Assembly (NCBI GenBank): GCA_030694425.1 | Contig: JAUXYI010000017.1 | Span: forward strand, 1 to 64,000 | DNA: 64,000 bases | Direction: 5' to 3' | Source of the DNA: Thermodesulfovibrionia bacterium | Lineage (GTDB): Bacteria; Nitrospirota; Thermodesulfovibrionia; UBA6902; BMS3Bbin08 | Part shown: one piece after another, positions 8,513 to 17,122 of the stretch | Layout of the letters: each line of letters starts with the position of its first letter | Position numbering within the stretch: position 1 is the first letter of the stretch | Translations under genes and position numbers: made by a program | Notes under the pieces: model-generated | Told to the model about the DNA's origin: nothing | The model's database searches: none | What the model saw: the letters and a program-made list of their open reading frames with translations, nothing else

Positions 8513-9592
8513 TTATTTTGCTGCGGATTCTGCAAGAGCATTGTGCATAATTTTGCCCTTATAAATATTTAATGCCGTTCTTAATGGTTCGTTTCCCTTT
8601 ATTGCATTTTCTATTCCGGTTTTTGCAAGAATTTTAATGTACGGAAGAGTCCTGTTTGTAAGTGCAAGGGTAGAGGTTCTTGGATAGGCTCCCGGCATGT
8701 TGACAACCGCATAATGAACTACGCCGTCAACAATATAAACTGGATTACTGTGTGTAGTGGGCATCGTTGTTTCTACACATCCACCCTGGTCAACAGCCAC
8801 ATCAACAATTACAGAACCTTTTTTCATCTTTGATACCAACGCCCTTGAAATTAATTTCGGCGTAATTGCCCCGGTTATAAGCACAGCGCCTATTACCACA
8901 TCAGCATTTAATACCTCTGCTCCTATGTTTTTCTCTGTTGCAGCAAGAGTTTTTACTTTGCCATTATATAACTCATCTATTACCTTAAGTTTATCCATCC
9001 CTCTGTTTATAACAGTAATATTTGCACCCATTCCAAAAGCTACCTTTATAGCATTCATGCCAACAGTTCCTGCTCCCAGAACAAGAACATTCGCAGAAGG
9101 AACTCCCTCAACATCTGTTAAAAGTATACCCTCTCCTCCGTGAACCTTCTGTAAATAAAAAGCAGCAACAACAGGTGCCATTTTCCCTGCTATTTCGCTC
9201 ATAGGCATGAGAAGCGGTAATGTTCCGTTTACTTCAAGGGTTTCATAAGCAAATGCAGTAATGTTTTTTCTTAATAAGAAGTGTGTAAGTTCAGGATTTG
9301 CTGCGAGGTGAAGAAACGTAAACAATGACTGGCATTCACAAAACAAATCATACTCAACAGGAAGAGGCTCTTTTACCTTTATAATTAGCTCAGATTCTTT
9401 AAATAAATGCAATTTATCTGATATCTCAGCTCCTGCGTTTTGGTAATCCTCATCAGAGAAACCGCTTCCCTCTCCTGCTGATTTTTCTATTATTATCCGA
9501 TGACCGTCTTTTTTAAGTTCTTTAACGCCTTCAGGTGTTATGCCGACTCTGTATTCATGCTCCCTTATTTCTTTGGGAATGCCTATTATCAT
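8513..9592 (-). CDS. ald: Alanine dehydrogenase
   Basis: Catalyses NAD-dependent reversible deamination of L-alanine to pyruvate and ammonia. The N-terminus MIIGIPKEIREHEYRVGITPEGV, the substrate-side Lys and His segments, and the Rossmann glycine motif VLGAGTVGMNAIKVA (residues about 170-184) are all present. At 359 residues the length is typical. ATG at 9592 is preferred to TTG at 9595 because a TATGAT box lies 8 nt before the ATG. No Shine-Dalgarno is visible. It is transcribed convergently with scpA and appears monocistronic. Confidence 0.95.
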   Translation of the reverse strand: MIIGIPKEIREHEYRVGITPEGVKELKKDGHRIIIEKSAGEGSGFSDEDYQNAGAEISDKLHLFKESELIIKVKEPLPVEYDLFCECQSLFTFLHLAANPELTHFLLRKNITAFAYETLEVNGTLPLLMPMSEIAGKMAPVVAAFYLQKVHGGEGILLTDVEGVPSANVLVLGAGTVGMNAIKVAFGMGANITVINRGMDKLKVIDELYNGKVKTLAATEKNIGAEVLNADVVIGAVLITGAITPKLISRALVSKMKKGSVIVDVAVDQGGCVETTMPTTHSNPVYIVDGVVHYAVVNMPGAYPRTSTLALTNRTLPYIKILAKTGIENAIKGNEPLRTALNIYKGKIMHNALAESAAK

Positions 9593-9600
9593 CAAGGAAT

Positions 9601-9629
9601 ATCATATAAAAAACATGTTATTTCATCAA
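9601..9629 (-). promoter_or_regulatory. Promoter of ald, predicted leaderless
   Basis: TTGATG (minus strand, 9624-9629), a 17-nt spacer, then TATGAT (9601-9606), which ends 8 nt before the ATG at 9592. Confidence 0.6.
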
Positions 9630-9663
9630 CTAATGTTCTGCTTTTATAAATAACTTTACAAAA

Positions 9664-9816
9664 GAGGCTCTTGCAAAAGTCTTTATTCGTCATTCCCGTC
9701 CCGATGTTTCGGGATTATCGGGAATCCAGTATTCTTTAAAACCAAAAACTTCTGGATACCCGCCTTCGCGGGTATGACAGCAAAAGCAATTTCCTCGATA
9801 CTTTTGCAATAGGCTC
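9664..9816. mobile_element. MITE-like element, 153 bp, nested palindrome
   Basis: 17-nt terminal inverted repeats (9664-9680 and 9800-9816, 15 of 17 matching) enclose a second dispersed palindrome that begins gtcattccc (9689) and ends ggtatgac (9779), with internal tcggga and gcgggt hairpins. There is no coding capacity. It fills most of the gap between ald and the beta-propeller gene. Confidence 0.65.
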
Positions 9817-9823
9817 AAAATAT

Positions 9824-9904
9824 GTCATTGCGAGCGTAGCGAAGCAATCTCTCTTTTTTATAAGACTTTTATGATTGCTTCGGCACTTTGTGCCTCGCAA
9901 TGAC
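9824..9904. repeat. Dispersed palindromic repeat (gtcattgcgag...ctcgcaatgac)
   Basis: Ends are an 11-bp perfect inverted repeat and the body contains gaagcaatct and gattgcttcg. Related copies are at 38743-38819 and 44080-44173, and a variant is at 26512-26579. Confidence 0.75.
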
Positions 9905-10007
9905 AGTTTCTGTTATTAACCAGCCTCAATTTAAAAGATATTTTAAAGTATTTTAAAGACAAGGAATTTGAAAGATTTGAGTACTTTATTTTTATAAGAA
10001 ATAAAAA

Positions 10008-10037
10008 AGGGGTGTATCTTTAAACTGATGCACCCCT
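10008..10037. terminator. Bidirectional intrinsic terminator after the beta-propeller gene
   Basis: An 11-bp stem (aggggtgtatc / gatgcacccct) is flanked by an A-run at 10003-10008 and a T-run at 10038-10045. It ends transcription of the minus-strand gene starting at 11313 and would also work on the plus strand. Confidence 0.85.
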
Positions 10038-10053
10038 CTTTTTTTCTGCTACT

Positions 10054-11313
10054 TTAATCTATGTATTTTTCTGTTGTTTCAAACACATTATAATAACCAT
10101 TAAGCACCTGCCACTGTGTTTTAAATTTTCTGTCAGGCTCTGCTGTCTCAATCTTTTTCTTCACCTCGAGCTTTTTCATGTCTATGACATAAACAGCGTC
10201 TTCCTCTCTGTTGGTTACAAATGCCTTTTCACCGTCTTTTGTAAATGCCATAAACCCTACATGCTTTCCGGTCCCAACAGGAATTTCTTTTACTATTTTG
10301 TGCTCTTTAGCATCAATAAAGGTAATCACATTAGAACCATATTGTGTTATGGCAACATATTTGCCGTCAGCAGACATATATGGATGCCCATGTCCTTTCC
10401 CGCCGGCAGTAAGATGAGCTACTTGTTTTTTCGTTGCCACATCAAAAACATTTATGCTGGTGCCTGCAAAATCAGGCCCTGGCCCTCTGTTTGCCATATA
10501 GTAGAACTTACCGTCGCGGGTAAATGCCCCGTGATGCCCTTCGCTTACCTCCTCTTTCTTTAAAATCATACAAAAACTTCCTTCCGGAGTGGCGCCTGGT
10601 GCCGCTACAACAAGATTTGCAATACTATATCCATGTATCTTAGGACAACCCACAATCTTACCCGCTGCATCTTCTTCACCCTCTACAAGCACCCAGAGTT
10701 CCTTGTTGTCAGAGGTTATATCAAAGTAATGAGGATTACCATCAAACTGAAGTTTAACTGTCTCTTTGCCTGCATTTGCATCAATTACATGGACAGTATT
10801 GTCTGCATAATTACCAATGATGAAATATTTACTGTCTTTTGTCCAGATAGGGTGCATGGATATGTCGCCTTTGTATGCAAGGTTGCTAATATCAATTCTT
10901 ACAGAATGCTTTACAGTATTATTAGAGGTATCAATAATGGCTATAACCATCTTTCCATGTTCTGTGTTTGAATGATTTATCCCAACCCATTTACCATCCG
11001 GGCTTACAAGAGGGACTTTTGGCCGCGGACCTGTTGGAAGGCTCTTAATAAGAGTGCGCTGTTTCAAGTCAATAACTGATACAGTGTACTGCCCAAGAAA
11101 GTTATTGGCCACATAAAGCAGTTTTCCATCTGGAGTCACCGATCCTAGGGCACCGGCCACACCATCTGTAATAATTTTCCCTGTAATCTCCTCATTTTTG
11201 TCATCAATAAATACCACTCTTCCATCGCCCCTTAAGGCAATAACCGTCCCTGCCATTGCTGTCCCTGCAAGAAAAACAACAAGACATAGAATTACAAAAA
11301 AGACTTTTTTCAT
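10054..11313 (-). CDS. Exported YVTN-type beta-propeller protein
   Basis: A clear signal peptide (MKKVFFVILCLVVFLAGTAMAG) is followed by about 390 residues of repeated beta-propeller blades. Recurring elements are PDGKLLYVANN, SPDGKWVGINH, ADGKYVAITQYG and KDGEKAFVTNREED, each followed by an I-D strand. This places it with YncE-like and cytochrome d1-heme-domain-like propellers. No CxxCH heme site and no Cu ligand set is seen, so an enzymatic role cannot be assigned; a periplasmic binding or scaffold role is possible. The ribosome-binding site is AGGAGGAG. It has its own promoter and terminator. Confidence 0.85.
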   Translation of the reverse strand: MKKVFFVILCLVVFLAGTAMAGTVIALRGDGRVVFIDDKNEEITGKIITDGVAGALGSVTPDGKLLYVANNFLGQYTVSVIDLKQRTLIKSLPTGPRPKVPLVSPDGKWVGINHSNTEHGKMVIAIIDTSNNTVKHSVRIDISNLAYKGDISMHPIWTKDSKYFIIGNYADNTVHVIDANAGKETVKLQFDGNPHYFDITSDNKELWVLVEGEEDAAGKIVGCPKIHGYSIANLVVAAPGATPEGSFCMILKKEEVSEGHHGAFTRDGKFYYMANRGPGPDFAGTSINVFDVATKKQVAHLTAGGKGHGHPYMSADGKYVAITQYGSNVITFIDAKEHKIVKEIPVGTGKHVGFMAFTKDGEKAFVTNREEDAVYVIDMKKLEVKKKIETAEPDRKFKTQWQVLNGYYNVFETTEKYID

Positions 11314-11413
11314 AACTCCTCCTTTCTGCTTATAAAAATTTTACAAAAAAACTTAAAAAGCTGCTATACCCCACGGGCACAGACCGCGATTGGTTTTCTA
11401 AAATAACTAATCT

Positions 11414-11441
11414 ATGATACAACATTTTTTTTTATTGTCAA
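11414..11441 (-). promoter_or_regulatory. Sigma70-type promoter of the beta-propeller gene
   Basis: TTGACA (minus strand, 11436-11441), a 16-nt spacer, then TATCAT (11414-11419). The leader is about 95 nt and ends in a strong ribosome-binding site. Confidence 0.6.
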
Positions 11442-11480
11442 GTAATTTGTATAAATTTAGAAATAAAAACTTTTAAACTG

Positions 11481-12203
11481 TTATGTAAGCTCTTTCCTTT
11501 CTATCCTGTCAATAATATCAATAACTTTTTTAATAATTAATTGAGCTGCCTTCTCACCTTTTTCTCTGGTTGCTTTCTGCGGGTTGCCCCATACGCCTCC
11601 ACGCCAGTATTTAAGCTTGTTTTTTACTATAAATGGTCTGGGTAATTCAGGATATTCTTCTTTTGAACGCCCCTTTACAAGTTCAGGTGCAAGACAGAGA
11701 ACCAATGATGTCTCAAGTTCACCTGCGTGAGAGTCATTGGGTGTATCCACAAGTTTAGAAAATTCTTTTAAAAGAAGCTCATAAGGAGAAAGAACCGCTA
11801 TCCTTATTCCATCGAGTTCCTCGATTAAAATCTCCGCTGCTTCTTTTAAGGCGTAATTATGAAGGCCACCGCCATGCCCTGTTATGAGAATAAAGTTTCT
11901 CAGACCCTTCTGGAAAGCATCTTTTACAATATCAGTTGTAAGTCTTCGGAGCGTCTCTGGCGTTATGCTAATTGTACCAGGGTGCTGCTTTGTAGAGGTG
12001 CACACGCCGTAATATACAGGAGGGGCAAGAAAAACCTTTCTTTTCCTTACAGCGCGTTTCAGCAGTTCATAAACTATTAAAGTATCTGTGTTCAGTGGAA
12101 GATGTCTGCCGTGTTCTTCTACTGTTCCGAAAGGGAAAATTATTGTCTTTGTCTTTTTCAGGTGTTTTGCAAACTCTGCCATTGTTGCATTCTCAAGAAT
12201 CAT
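11481..12203 (-). CDS. Creatininase-family protein
   Basis: Members are metal-dependent amidohydrolases (creatininase, FAPy deformylase, the mycofactocin peptidase MftE). Metal-ligand motifs are visible: FGTVEEHGRHLPLNTDT (residues about 22-38), ITGHGGGLHN (about 105-114) and NDSHAGELETSL (about 154-165). At 240 residues it has the usual length. It ends close to the 3' side of the accessory-free region and starts 3 nt after the proS stop, so it is probably translated with proS. Substrate unknown; no mycofactocin genes are near. Confidence 0.88.
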   Translation of the reverse strand: MILENATMAEFAKHLKKTKTIIFPFGTVEEHGRHLPLNTDTLIVYELLKRAVRKRKVFLAPPVYYGVCTSTKQHPGTISITPETLRRLTTDIVKDAFQKGLRNFILITGHGGGLHNYALKEAAEILIEELDGIRIAVLSPYELLLKEFSKLVDTPNDSHAGELETSLVLCLAPELVKGRSKEEYPELPRPFIVKNKLKYWRGGVWGNPQKATREKGEKAAQLIIKKVIDIIDRIERKELT

Positions 12204-12206
12204 AGA

Positions 12207-13898
12207 CTACCTCCCTTGAATCCCTATTTCTTTTATTTTTTTAATTGCAACATCTACTGATAACTTCTCAACCTCTTTTGTTTTCCTTGATTTAATCTCC
12301 ACAAAGCCGTCTTTCAGACTTCTTCCCCCGATTATTACCTGACAAGGTATTCCTATCAAATCTGCATCCTTAAACTTCACACCCGGTCTTTCATCCCTGT
12401 CATCCATCAGAACGTCAATGCCTTCTTTTATCAGCTCATTATAAAACTGATTTGTTATACGAGAAACTTCTGCATCCTCCATATTAAGAGGGATAATCTC
12501 CATATCAAACGGAGCAATGCTTGAGGGCCAGATTATTCCATCTTTGTCATTATTCTGCTCAATTGCTGCTGCTGCAATGCGCGCAGGGCCAATGCCATAA
12601 CTGCCCATTATTATCGGAATCTCCCTGCCTTTTTCGTCAAGATAAAAAGCCTTAAGGGGTTTGGAATATTTGGTCCCGAGTTTGAAGATATTGCCTATCT
12701 CAATTGCCTTTCCCAGCGCTATCTCTTCACTGCATTTTGAACACTTATCCCCTTCTCCGGCAACATGGATATCATGCCATTCTGCCTCAAAATGAACAGA
12801 GGGTTTTATCCCTTTTGTATGAAATCCCTCTTTATTTGCCCCTGAAATATAGATGCCATCTTTAAGAGAGATATCAGCAATCTTTCTTAATTTATTATTA
12901 TGAGGTCCGATAAAACCTGCCTCAACACCAAGAATATTTCTTACCTCATCTCTCTGTGCTGGTCTGAAATCCCCGACAATCTTCTGGAGTTTCTTTTCAT
13001 GAAGTTCCTGGTCTCCTCTCACAAGCGCAAGAAAAGGCCCTTCCTTACCTATTAAAACAAGGCTCTTGATAAAAAATATTGGACTTATCTTCAAAAATCC
13101 TGAGACTTCATCAACTGTCCTTTTCCCAGGTGTCGGAATGTCTTCTAATATCCAGCTTTCCTGAGGAGGCTGCGACATAGGAGTTGATTTTGCAATCTCT
13201 ATATTCGCAGCATACCCGCATTTTTTGCAAAGTATGATGGTGTCCTCACCTGCAGGGCTTGGCGCCATAAATTCATGCGCTGTGGCTCCGCCCATCATCC
13301 CGGGGTCGCTCTCTACCTGATAAAACTTGAGCCCGCATCTGCTGAATATCCTGTGATATGCTTCAGCATGTTTTTTATAACTCTCTTCAAGACCATTTTC
13401 ATCCCTGTCAAAACTGTAGCTGTCCTTCATGATAAATTCACGTGTTCTCAATACACCGCTTTTAGGCCTTGCTTCATCCCTGAACTTCGCCTGTATCTGA
13501 TACCATATCTGAGGCAGCCCCCTGTATGAGCGTATCTCCATTGAGGCAAGCCATGTTATTATTTCTTCATGAGTCATGCCAAGACACATATCCCTGCCTC
13601 CCCTGTCACTCAGCCTGAACATCTCTTCGCCTATATCATCCCACCTTCCTGTCTTCTGCCAGATTTCAGAGGGATGAAGTGAAGGCATGGATATTTCCTG
13701 CGCTCCAATTGCATCCATTTCCTCTCTTATAATTTTGTTTATTTTCCCCATAACCTTCCATGCAAGAGGAAGATATATATACAGACCTGCTGCAAGCTGT
13801 CTTACATACCCTGCACGGAGCATAAGCACATGGCTTACAGCCTCTGCCTCTGAAGGGGCTTCTCTTAAAGTAGGTATAAATATTTTAGAAAAAAGCAA
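12207..13898 (-). CDS. proS: Prolyl-tRNA synthetase
   Basis: Class II synthetase of the bacterial type with the editing (INS) domain between motifs 2 and 3. Motif 1 and the N-terminus follow the family (LFSKIFIPTLREAPSEAEAV). Motif 2 shows as TREFIMKDSYSF, and the motif 3 region as IIMGSYGIGPARI. The anticodon-binding domain is at the C-terminus. Length (563 aa) is as expected. The start is TTG at 13898, supported by the conserved N-terminus and a GAGGCGG site upstream. Co-directional and nearly contiguous with the creatininase-family gene. Confidence 0.95.
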   Translation of the reverse strand: MLFSKIFIPTLREAPSEAEAVSHVLMLRAGYVRQLAAGLYIYLPLAWKVMGKINKIIREEMDAIGAQEISMPSLHPSEIWQKTGRWDDIGEEMFRLSDRGGRDMCLGMTHEEIITWLASMEIRSYRGLPQIWYQIQAKFRDEARPKSGVLRTREFIMKDSYSFDRDENGLEESYKKHAEAYHRIFSRCGLKFYQVESDPGMMGGATAHEFMAPSPAGEDTIILCKKCGYAANIEIAKSTPMSQPPQESWILEDIPTPGKRTVDEVSGFLKISPIFFIKSLVLIGKEGPFLALVRGDQELHEKKLQKIVGDFRPAQRDEVRNILGVEAGFIGPHNNKLRKIADISLKDGIYISGANKEGFHTKGIKPSVHFEAEWHDIHVAGEGDKCSKCSEEIALGKAIEIGNIFKLGTKYSKPLKAFYLDEKGREIPIIMGSYGIGPARIAAAAIEQNNDKDGIIWPSSIAPFDMEIIPLNMEDAEVSRITNQFYNELIKEGIDVLMDDRDERPGVKFKDADLIGIPCQVIIGGRSLKDGFVEIKSRKTKEVEKLSVDVAIKKIKEIGIQGR

Positions 13899-14026
13899 TT
13901 AACCGCCTCTTGGGAATCCAAGTTGTAAACTAAAACGAAAGTATTTTATCATATATATAACCTTAATTACAGTATCTAAATGAACCGAAAAATAGAGATA
14001 GAACTGAGAAATGCAGTAAAACTGAC

Positions 14027-14186
14027 AAAATAGATAGGGAAGGCTGGTGAAGAATTTCTATACGACACCTTATAAAAAAGAACTTTATGGATTTAACAGA
14101 AGACATTGAAACTAAAAGGCTAAAACAGAATATAAATAATCTGTCGATTATAGAAATTCTGAGACTGCCTTCCCTATCTCTATTTT
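14027..14186. mobile_element. MITE-like element, about 160 bp
   Basis: Left end 14027-14062 and right end 14150-14186 are near-matching inverted copies sharing tagggaaggc and agaatttctata. The centre is unrelated AT-rich sequence. A 35-codon frame (14087-14194, MDLTEDIETKRLKQNINN...) runs through the right arm and overlaps the next gene's ATG as ATGA; it is probably incidental. The right end lies 4 nt before the start of the diguanylate cyclase. Confidence 0.7.
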
Positions 14187-14190
14187 CAGG

Positions 14191-16407
14191 ATGAAGATAA
14201 TTTATAAACTTATTATTGGGTTTATGGCAGTTATATTATTGATCTGGGCTGTCGGATACTTTGCTGTTAACTCAAGCCAAAAAGCATTGCAAAAATCCAT
14301 TATAGATAATTCCGTACTTCTATCTAATAAAATCATGGATGAGATAGATAGGGACATTTATAACAGGATTGAGATATTCAGGGAGTATGGAAGAGATTTA
14401 ATATTACAGAAAGCTGTTTTAGAATCAAACAAAGAATTCGCAGGATTAGATAATATACAGGGCTTTATTGACTGGCAGGACCGTGAATGGACTTCTGTGC
14501 CTAAAAAAACAATAACTCCCTTTATGCATAAATTAATAAATAACCAATTATCACGTGAATTAAGAGAGAAAAAGGAATTCTATGAGCAATCTTACGGGCA
14601 CAAAATTTTCAGCGAGATATTTGTAACAAACAAATATGGCGCCAATGCCGCTCAAACGAATAAAACCACCGACTACAGGCAGGATGATGAAGAGTGGTGG
14701 CAGTCTGCAAAAAAAGATGGTTTATATATAAGTGATATTGCATATGATGAGAGCGCAGGAGTTTATTCCACCGACATCGGGATAAGGATTAATGACCCTG
14801 ATGGAAATTTTATCGGGGTAATGAAGGTTGTTCTGAATATTGACGATGCGATTAACAAGATAAGGGAATTAAAACCGGAAGGTATTCACAAAGAACACCA
14901 TACCATAGAATACAAACTGACCACCAGAGACGGGAAAGTAATCTATTCAACAGAAAATTTTAAGTTTCTTGAAAATGTTTATAGTGAGCTTATTCAACAT
15001 GTTGGGATCCCCTCAACACACGCACACAGCGACTATTTTATAGGCGAAGAGTCCGGGATAAAAAAATTATTTATTCATGCCCATTCAAAAGGGTATAGAG
15101 ATTATAAAGGCCTTGGCTGGGTCTTAATAATAGAGCACCGCACAAATGAAATATTTGCTCCCATAACCAAACTAAGAAACCATATATTAATTATCTTGCT
15201 TATTGTTACGGTGGTAGCTGTTGTAATGAGTTTTTTCATCTCCACTGTCTTTGCAAAACCTATTGAAAAACTAAGAGATGCCACTGATGAAATCAGTAAA
15301 AGCCATCTGGATATCCACATTGAGACCAGGTCTAATGATGAGATAGGCCAGCTTGCTGTATCTTTCAATAAGATGACTGAAAATTTAAAAAAATCAAGAG
15401 AGGAACTCATCGGCCAACGCACTGCATTAAAAGAAAAAAACTCGGAGCTATCAGCCCTTTATGAAGTCTCCTCTGTAATCAGCCGCACAATAAGCATGGA
15501 TAAACTCCTCCATCAAATTTTAGATACCCTCACAAGACTTGAGCTGTTTAATGTTAAACGAAAAGGCGGAATCTTTATTATTGAAGGCGACAGAATGAAT
15601 CTTGCTGCCCATCTTGGACACACAGAGACTTTTCTAAACATTCACAAAGGCATGAAAGTCGGCGACTGCCTCTGCGGACTTGCTGCAAAAACAGGAGAGA
15701 TTGTTATATCTAAAAATTCCGCAAAAGACAGCAGGCACACTTTCACATATCCGGAAATAACTCCGCACGGACACATCATTTTACCTCTCAAGACAAGGGA
15801 AAGGGTTATGGGAGTTTTATACCTTTATATTTCACCTGATGTTGATATAGATGAACGTAAAATAGCGCTATTCCATAGCATAGGAAGCCAGATAGGGATA
15901 GCAATTGAGAACTCAAAACTTTATGAACAAACAAAATCCCTCTCACTCCATGACCCGCTTACAGGGCTTGCAAACAGACGGCTTATGCACATAATATTTG
16001 AAAAGAATTTAGCCGAGGCAAGGAGATTCAATAAACCGTTTTCAATTCTTATGCTTGATATAGATGATTTCAAAACATATAATGACATGAAGGGTCATGC
16101 TGCAGGCGATAAGCTGCTCTGCGAACTTGCAAACCTGATTTCAAAAGAAATAAGAAAAGTAGACCTTGCTGTCAGATACGGCGGTGAAGAATTCCTTTTA
16201 CTGCTTAATGGAGATATAAAAGGAGCACATATATTGGCTGAAAAAATACGGAAAACTGTTGAGGCAGAGTTGGGAGTTACAATAAGTCTCGGCATCTCAA
16301 CTTCTTATCAGGGGACTGAGGAAGAGGACGAGCTTATTAACAAAGCAGACCGTGCCCTGTATCAGACTAAGCAGAAAGGCAAGAATCGGGTTGAGGTGAG
16401 CGCTTAG
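14191..16407 (+). CDS. Membrane sensor diguanylate cyclase (Cache-like, HAMP, GAF, GGDEF)
   Basis: Predicted to make c-di-GMP in response to external and internal signals. Order: transmembrane helix (about 7-27), extracytoplasmic Cache-like sensor (about 35-325), second helix (about 330-353), HAMP (354-405), short coil, GAF (about 430-575), GGDEF (about 580-735). The active-site loop is RYGGEEF, so the cyclase should be active, and RKVD five residues before it matches the RxxD inhibitory site for product feedback. The phosphate-binding DPLTGLANRR is present. The start follows directly on a MITE-like end; no strong ribosome-binding site is seen. Confidence 0.93.
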   Translation: MKIIYKLIIGFMAVILLIWAVGYFAVNSSQKALQKSIIDNSVLLSNKIMDEIDRDIYNRIEIFREYGRDLILQKAVLESNKEFAGLDNIQGFIDWQDREWTSVPKKTITPFMHKLINNQLSRELREKKEFYEQSYGHKIFSEIFVTNKYGANAAQTNKTTDYRQDDEEWWQSAKKDGLYISDIAYDESAGVYSTDIGIRINDPDGNFIGVMKVVLNIDDAINKIRELKPEGIHKEHHTIEYKLTTRDGKVIYSTENFKFLENVYSELIQHVGIPSTHAHSDYFIGEESGIKKLFIHAHSKGYRDYKGLGWVLIIEHRTNEIFAPITKLRNHILIILLIVTVVAVVMSFFISTVFAKPIEKLRDATDEISKSHLDIHIETRSNDEIGQLAVSFNKMTENLKKSREELIGQRTALKEKNSELSALYEVSSVISRTISMDKLLHQILDTLTRLELFNVKRKGGIFIIEGDRMNLAAHLGHTETFLNIHKGMKVGDCLCGLAAKTGEIVISKNSAKDSRHTFTYPEITPHGHIILPLKTRERVMGVLYLYISPDVDIDERKIALFHSIGSQIGIAIENSKLYEQTKSLSLHDPLTGLANRRLMHIIFEKNLAEARRFNKPFSILMLDIDDFKTYNDMKGHAAGDKLLCELANLISKEIRKVDLAVRYGGEEFLLLLNGDIKGAHILAEKIRKTVEAELGVTISLGISTSYQGTEEEDELINKADRALYQTKQKGKNRVEVSA

Positions 16408-16696
16408 GGACTGCCGAGTCCTGATATTTCCGGACTTATGTGGTAAAGACGTTGGCTTTATAAGAATGAACATATAGACCCTGCCCTGCAAACTAAACTT
16501 CCTAAAGTGAAAAATATTCCCTCGCCCCTTGTGGGAGAGGGTCAGGGTGAGGGGTATCAGGAAGTTATCTGCTCATTGCGGAAATGAAAAAATCGGAAAA
16601 TCGGCTTCAAACCTAAAGAATACATTTTACAGGTATGGGAAAGAGGGACAACAGCGACCATTTCAATAAGGACGCCCGCAACAAGATCCAAAGATT
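16408..16696. repeat. Gap with ccctctcccc-type hairpin repeat
   Basis: At 16518-16554 lies a copy of the GC-rich dispersed repeat ccctcgccccttgtgggag followed by agggtcagggtgagggg; further copies are in the dcw cluster and at 45601 and 49059. The rest shows no gene I can support. Confidence 0.6.
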
Positions 16697-16753
16697 TTGA
16701 TATTACTGAAAACGCTATTATGTTATAATTTAGACACAAGAAAGGGGATTGTT

Positions 16754-16942
16754 ATGACAATAGCTAAACAAGAAGTTTTCGAGTTAATAAAAGACCTACC
16801 AGAAGAAGTAGATATTGACGAAATAATGTATCGGCTTTACCTCAGACAAAAACTTGAGAGTGCAGAGAAAGACGTTCGCGATGGCCGACTTGTTTCGCAT
16901 GAGGAAGTCGTCAAGGAGACTTCTAAGTGGTTCGAAAAATAA
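16754..16942 (+). CDS. Putative antitoxin of a ParE/RelE-type module
   Basis: A 62-residue acidic protein (MTIAKQEVFELIKDLPEEVDIDEIMYRLYL...) of the type widely paired with ParE/RelE toxins. It would neutralise the toxin and repress its own operon. AAGGGGATT is a good ribosome-binding site and a TATAAT box lies about 30 nt upstream. The next frame is a broken ParE-like toxin that overlaps it by 16 nt, so this antitoxin is probably an orphan. Confidence 0.75.
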   Translation: MTIAKQEVFELIKDLPEEVDIDEIMYRLYLRQKLESAEKDVRDGRLVSHEEVVKETSKWFEK

Positions 16943-17118
16943 AATGGACTATACGATCACTTAATGATTTACATGGTATTTATGAGTTTATTGCAAAGGA
17001 CTCAAGGCGATATGCTCAAGTACAAGTCGAGAATATCCAAAACGCTGCTTTAAATCTTACCAGTTTCTCCTTTCATCTGAACTTTTGCGACGTTCAAAAT
17101 AAATTCATAAGGAAATAA
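16927..17118 (+). pseudogene. Truncated ParE/RelE-type toxin
   Basis: From GTG at 16927 the product begins KIKWTIRSLNDLHGIYEFIAKDS and continues to about residue 45 (NIQNAALNL), a typical ParE N-terminal half. The expected second half, with its central beta-strands and catalytic or binding residues, is missing. After about 17060 the frame is unrelated and stops just before the next gene. It overlaps the antitoxin as normal operons do, so the operon was intact before truncation. Confidence 0.75.
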
Positions 17119-17122
17119 GCCC

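Noticed and set aside
11320-11440. Riboswitch in the leader of the beta-propeller gene
   Set aside because: A leader of about 95 nt exists, but I could not recognise conserved riboswitch elements or a strong structure.
14087-14194. 35-residue frame overlapping the diguanylate cyclase start as ATGA
   Set aside because: Coupling looked attractive, but half of the frame is the arm of an inverted-repeat element and no ribosome-binding site precedes it.
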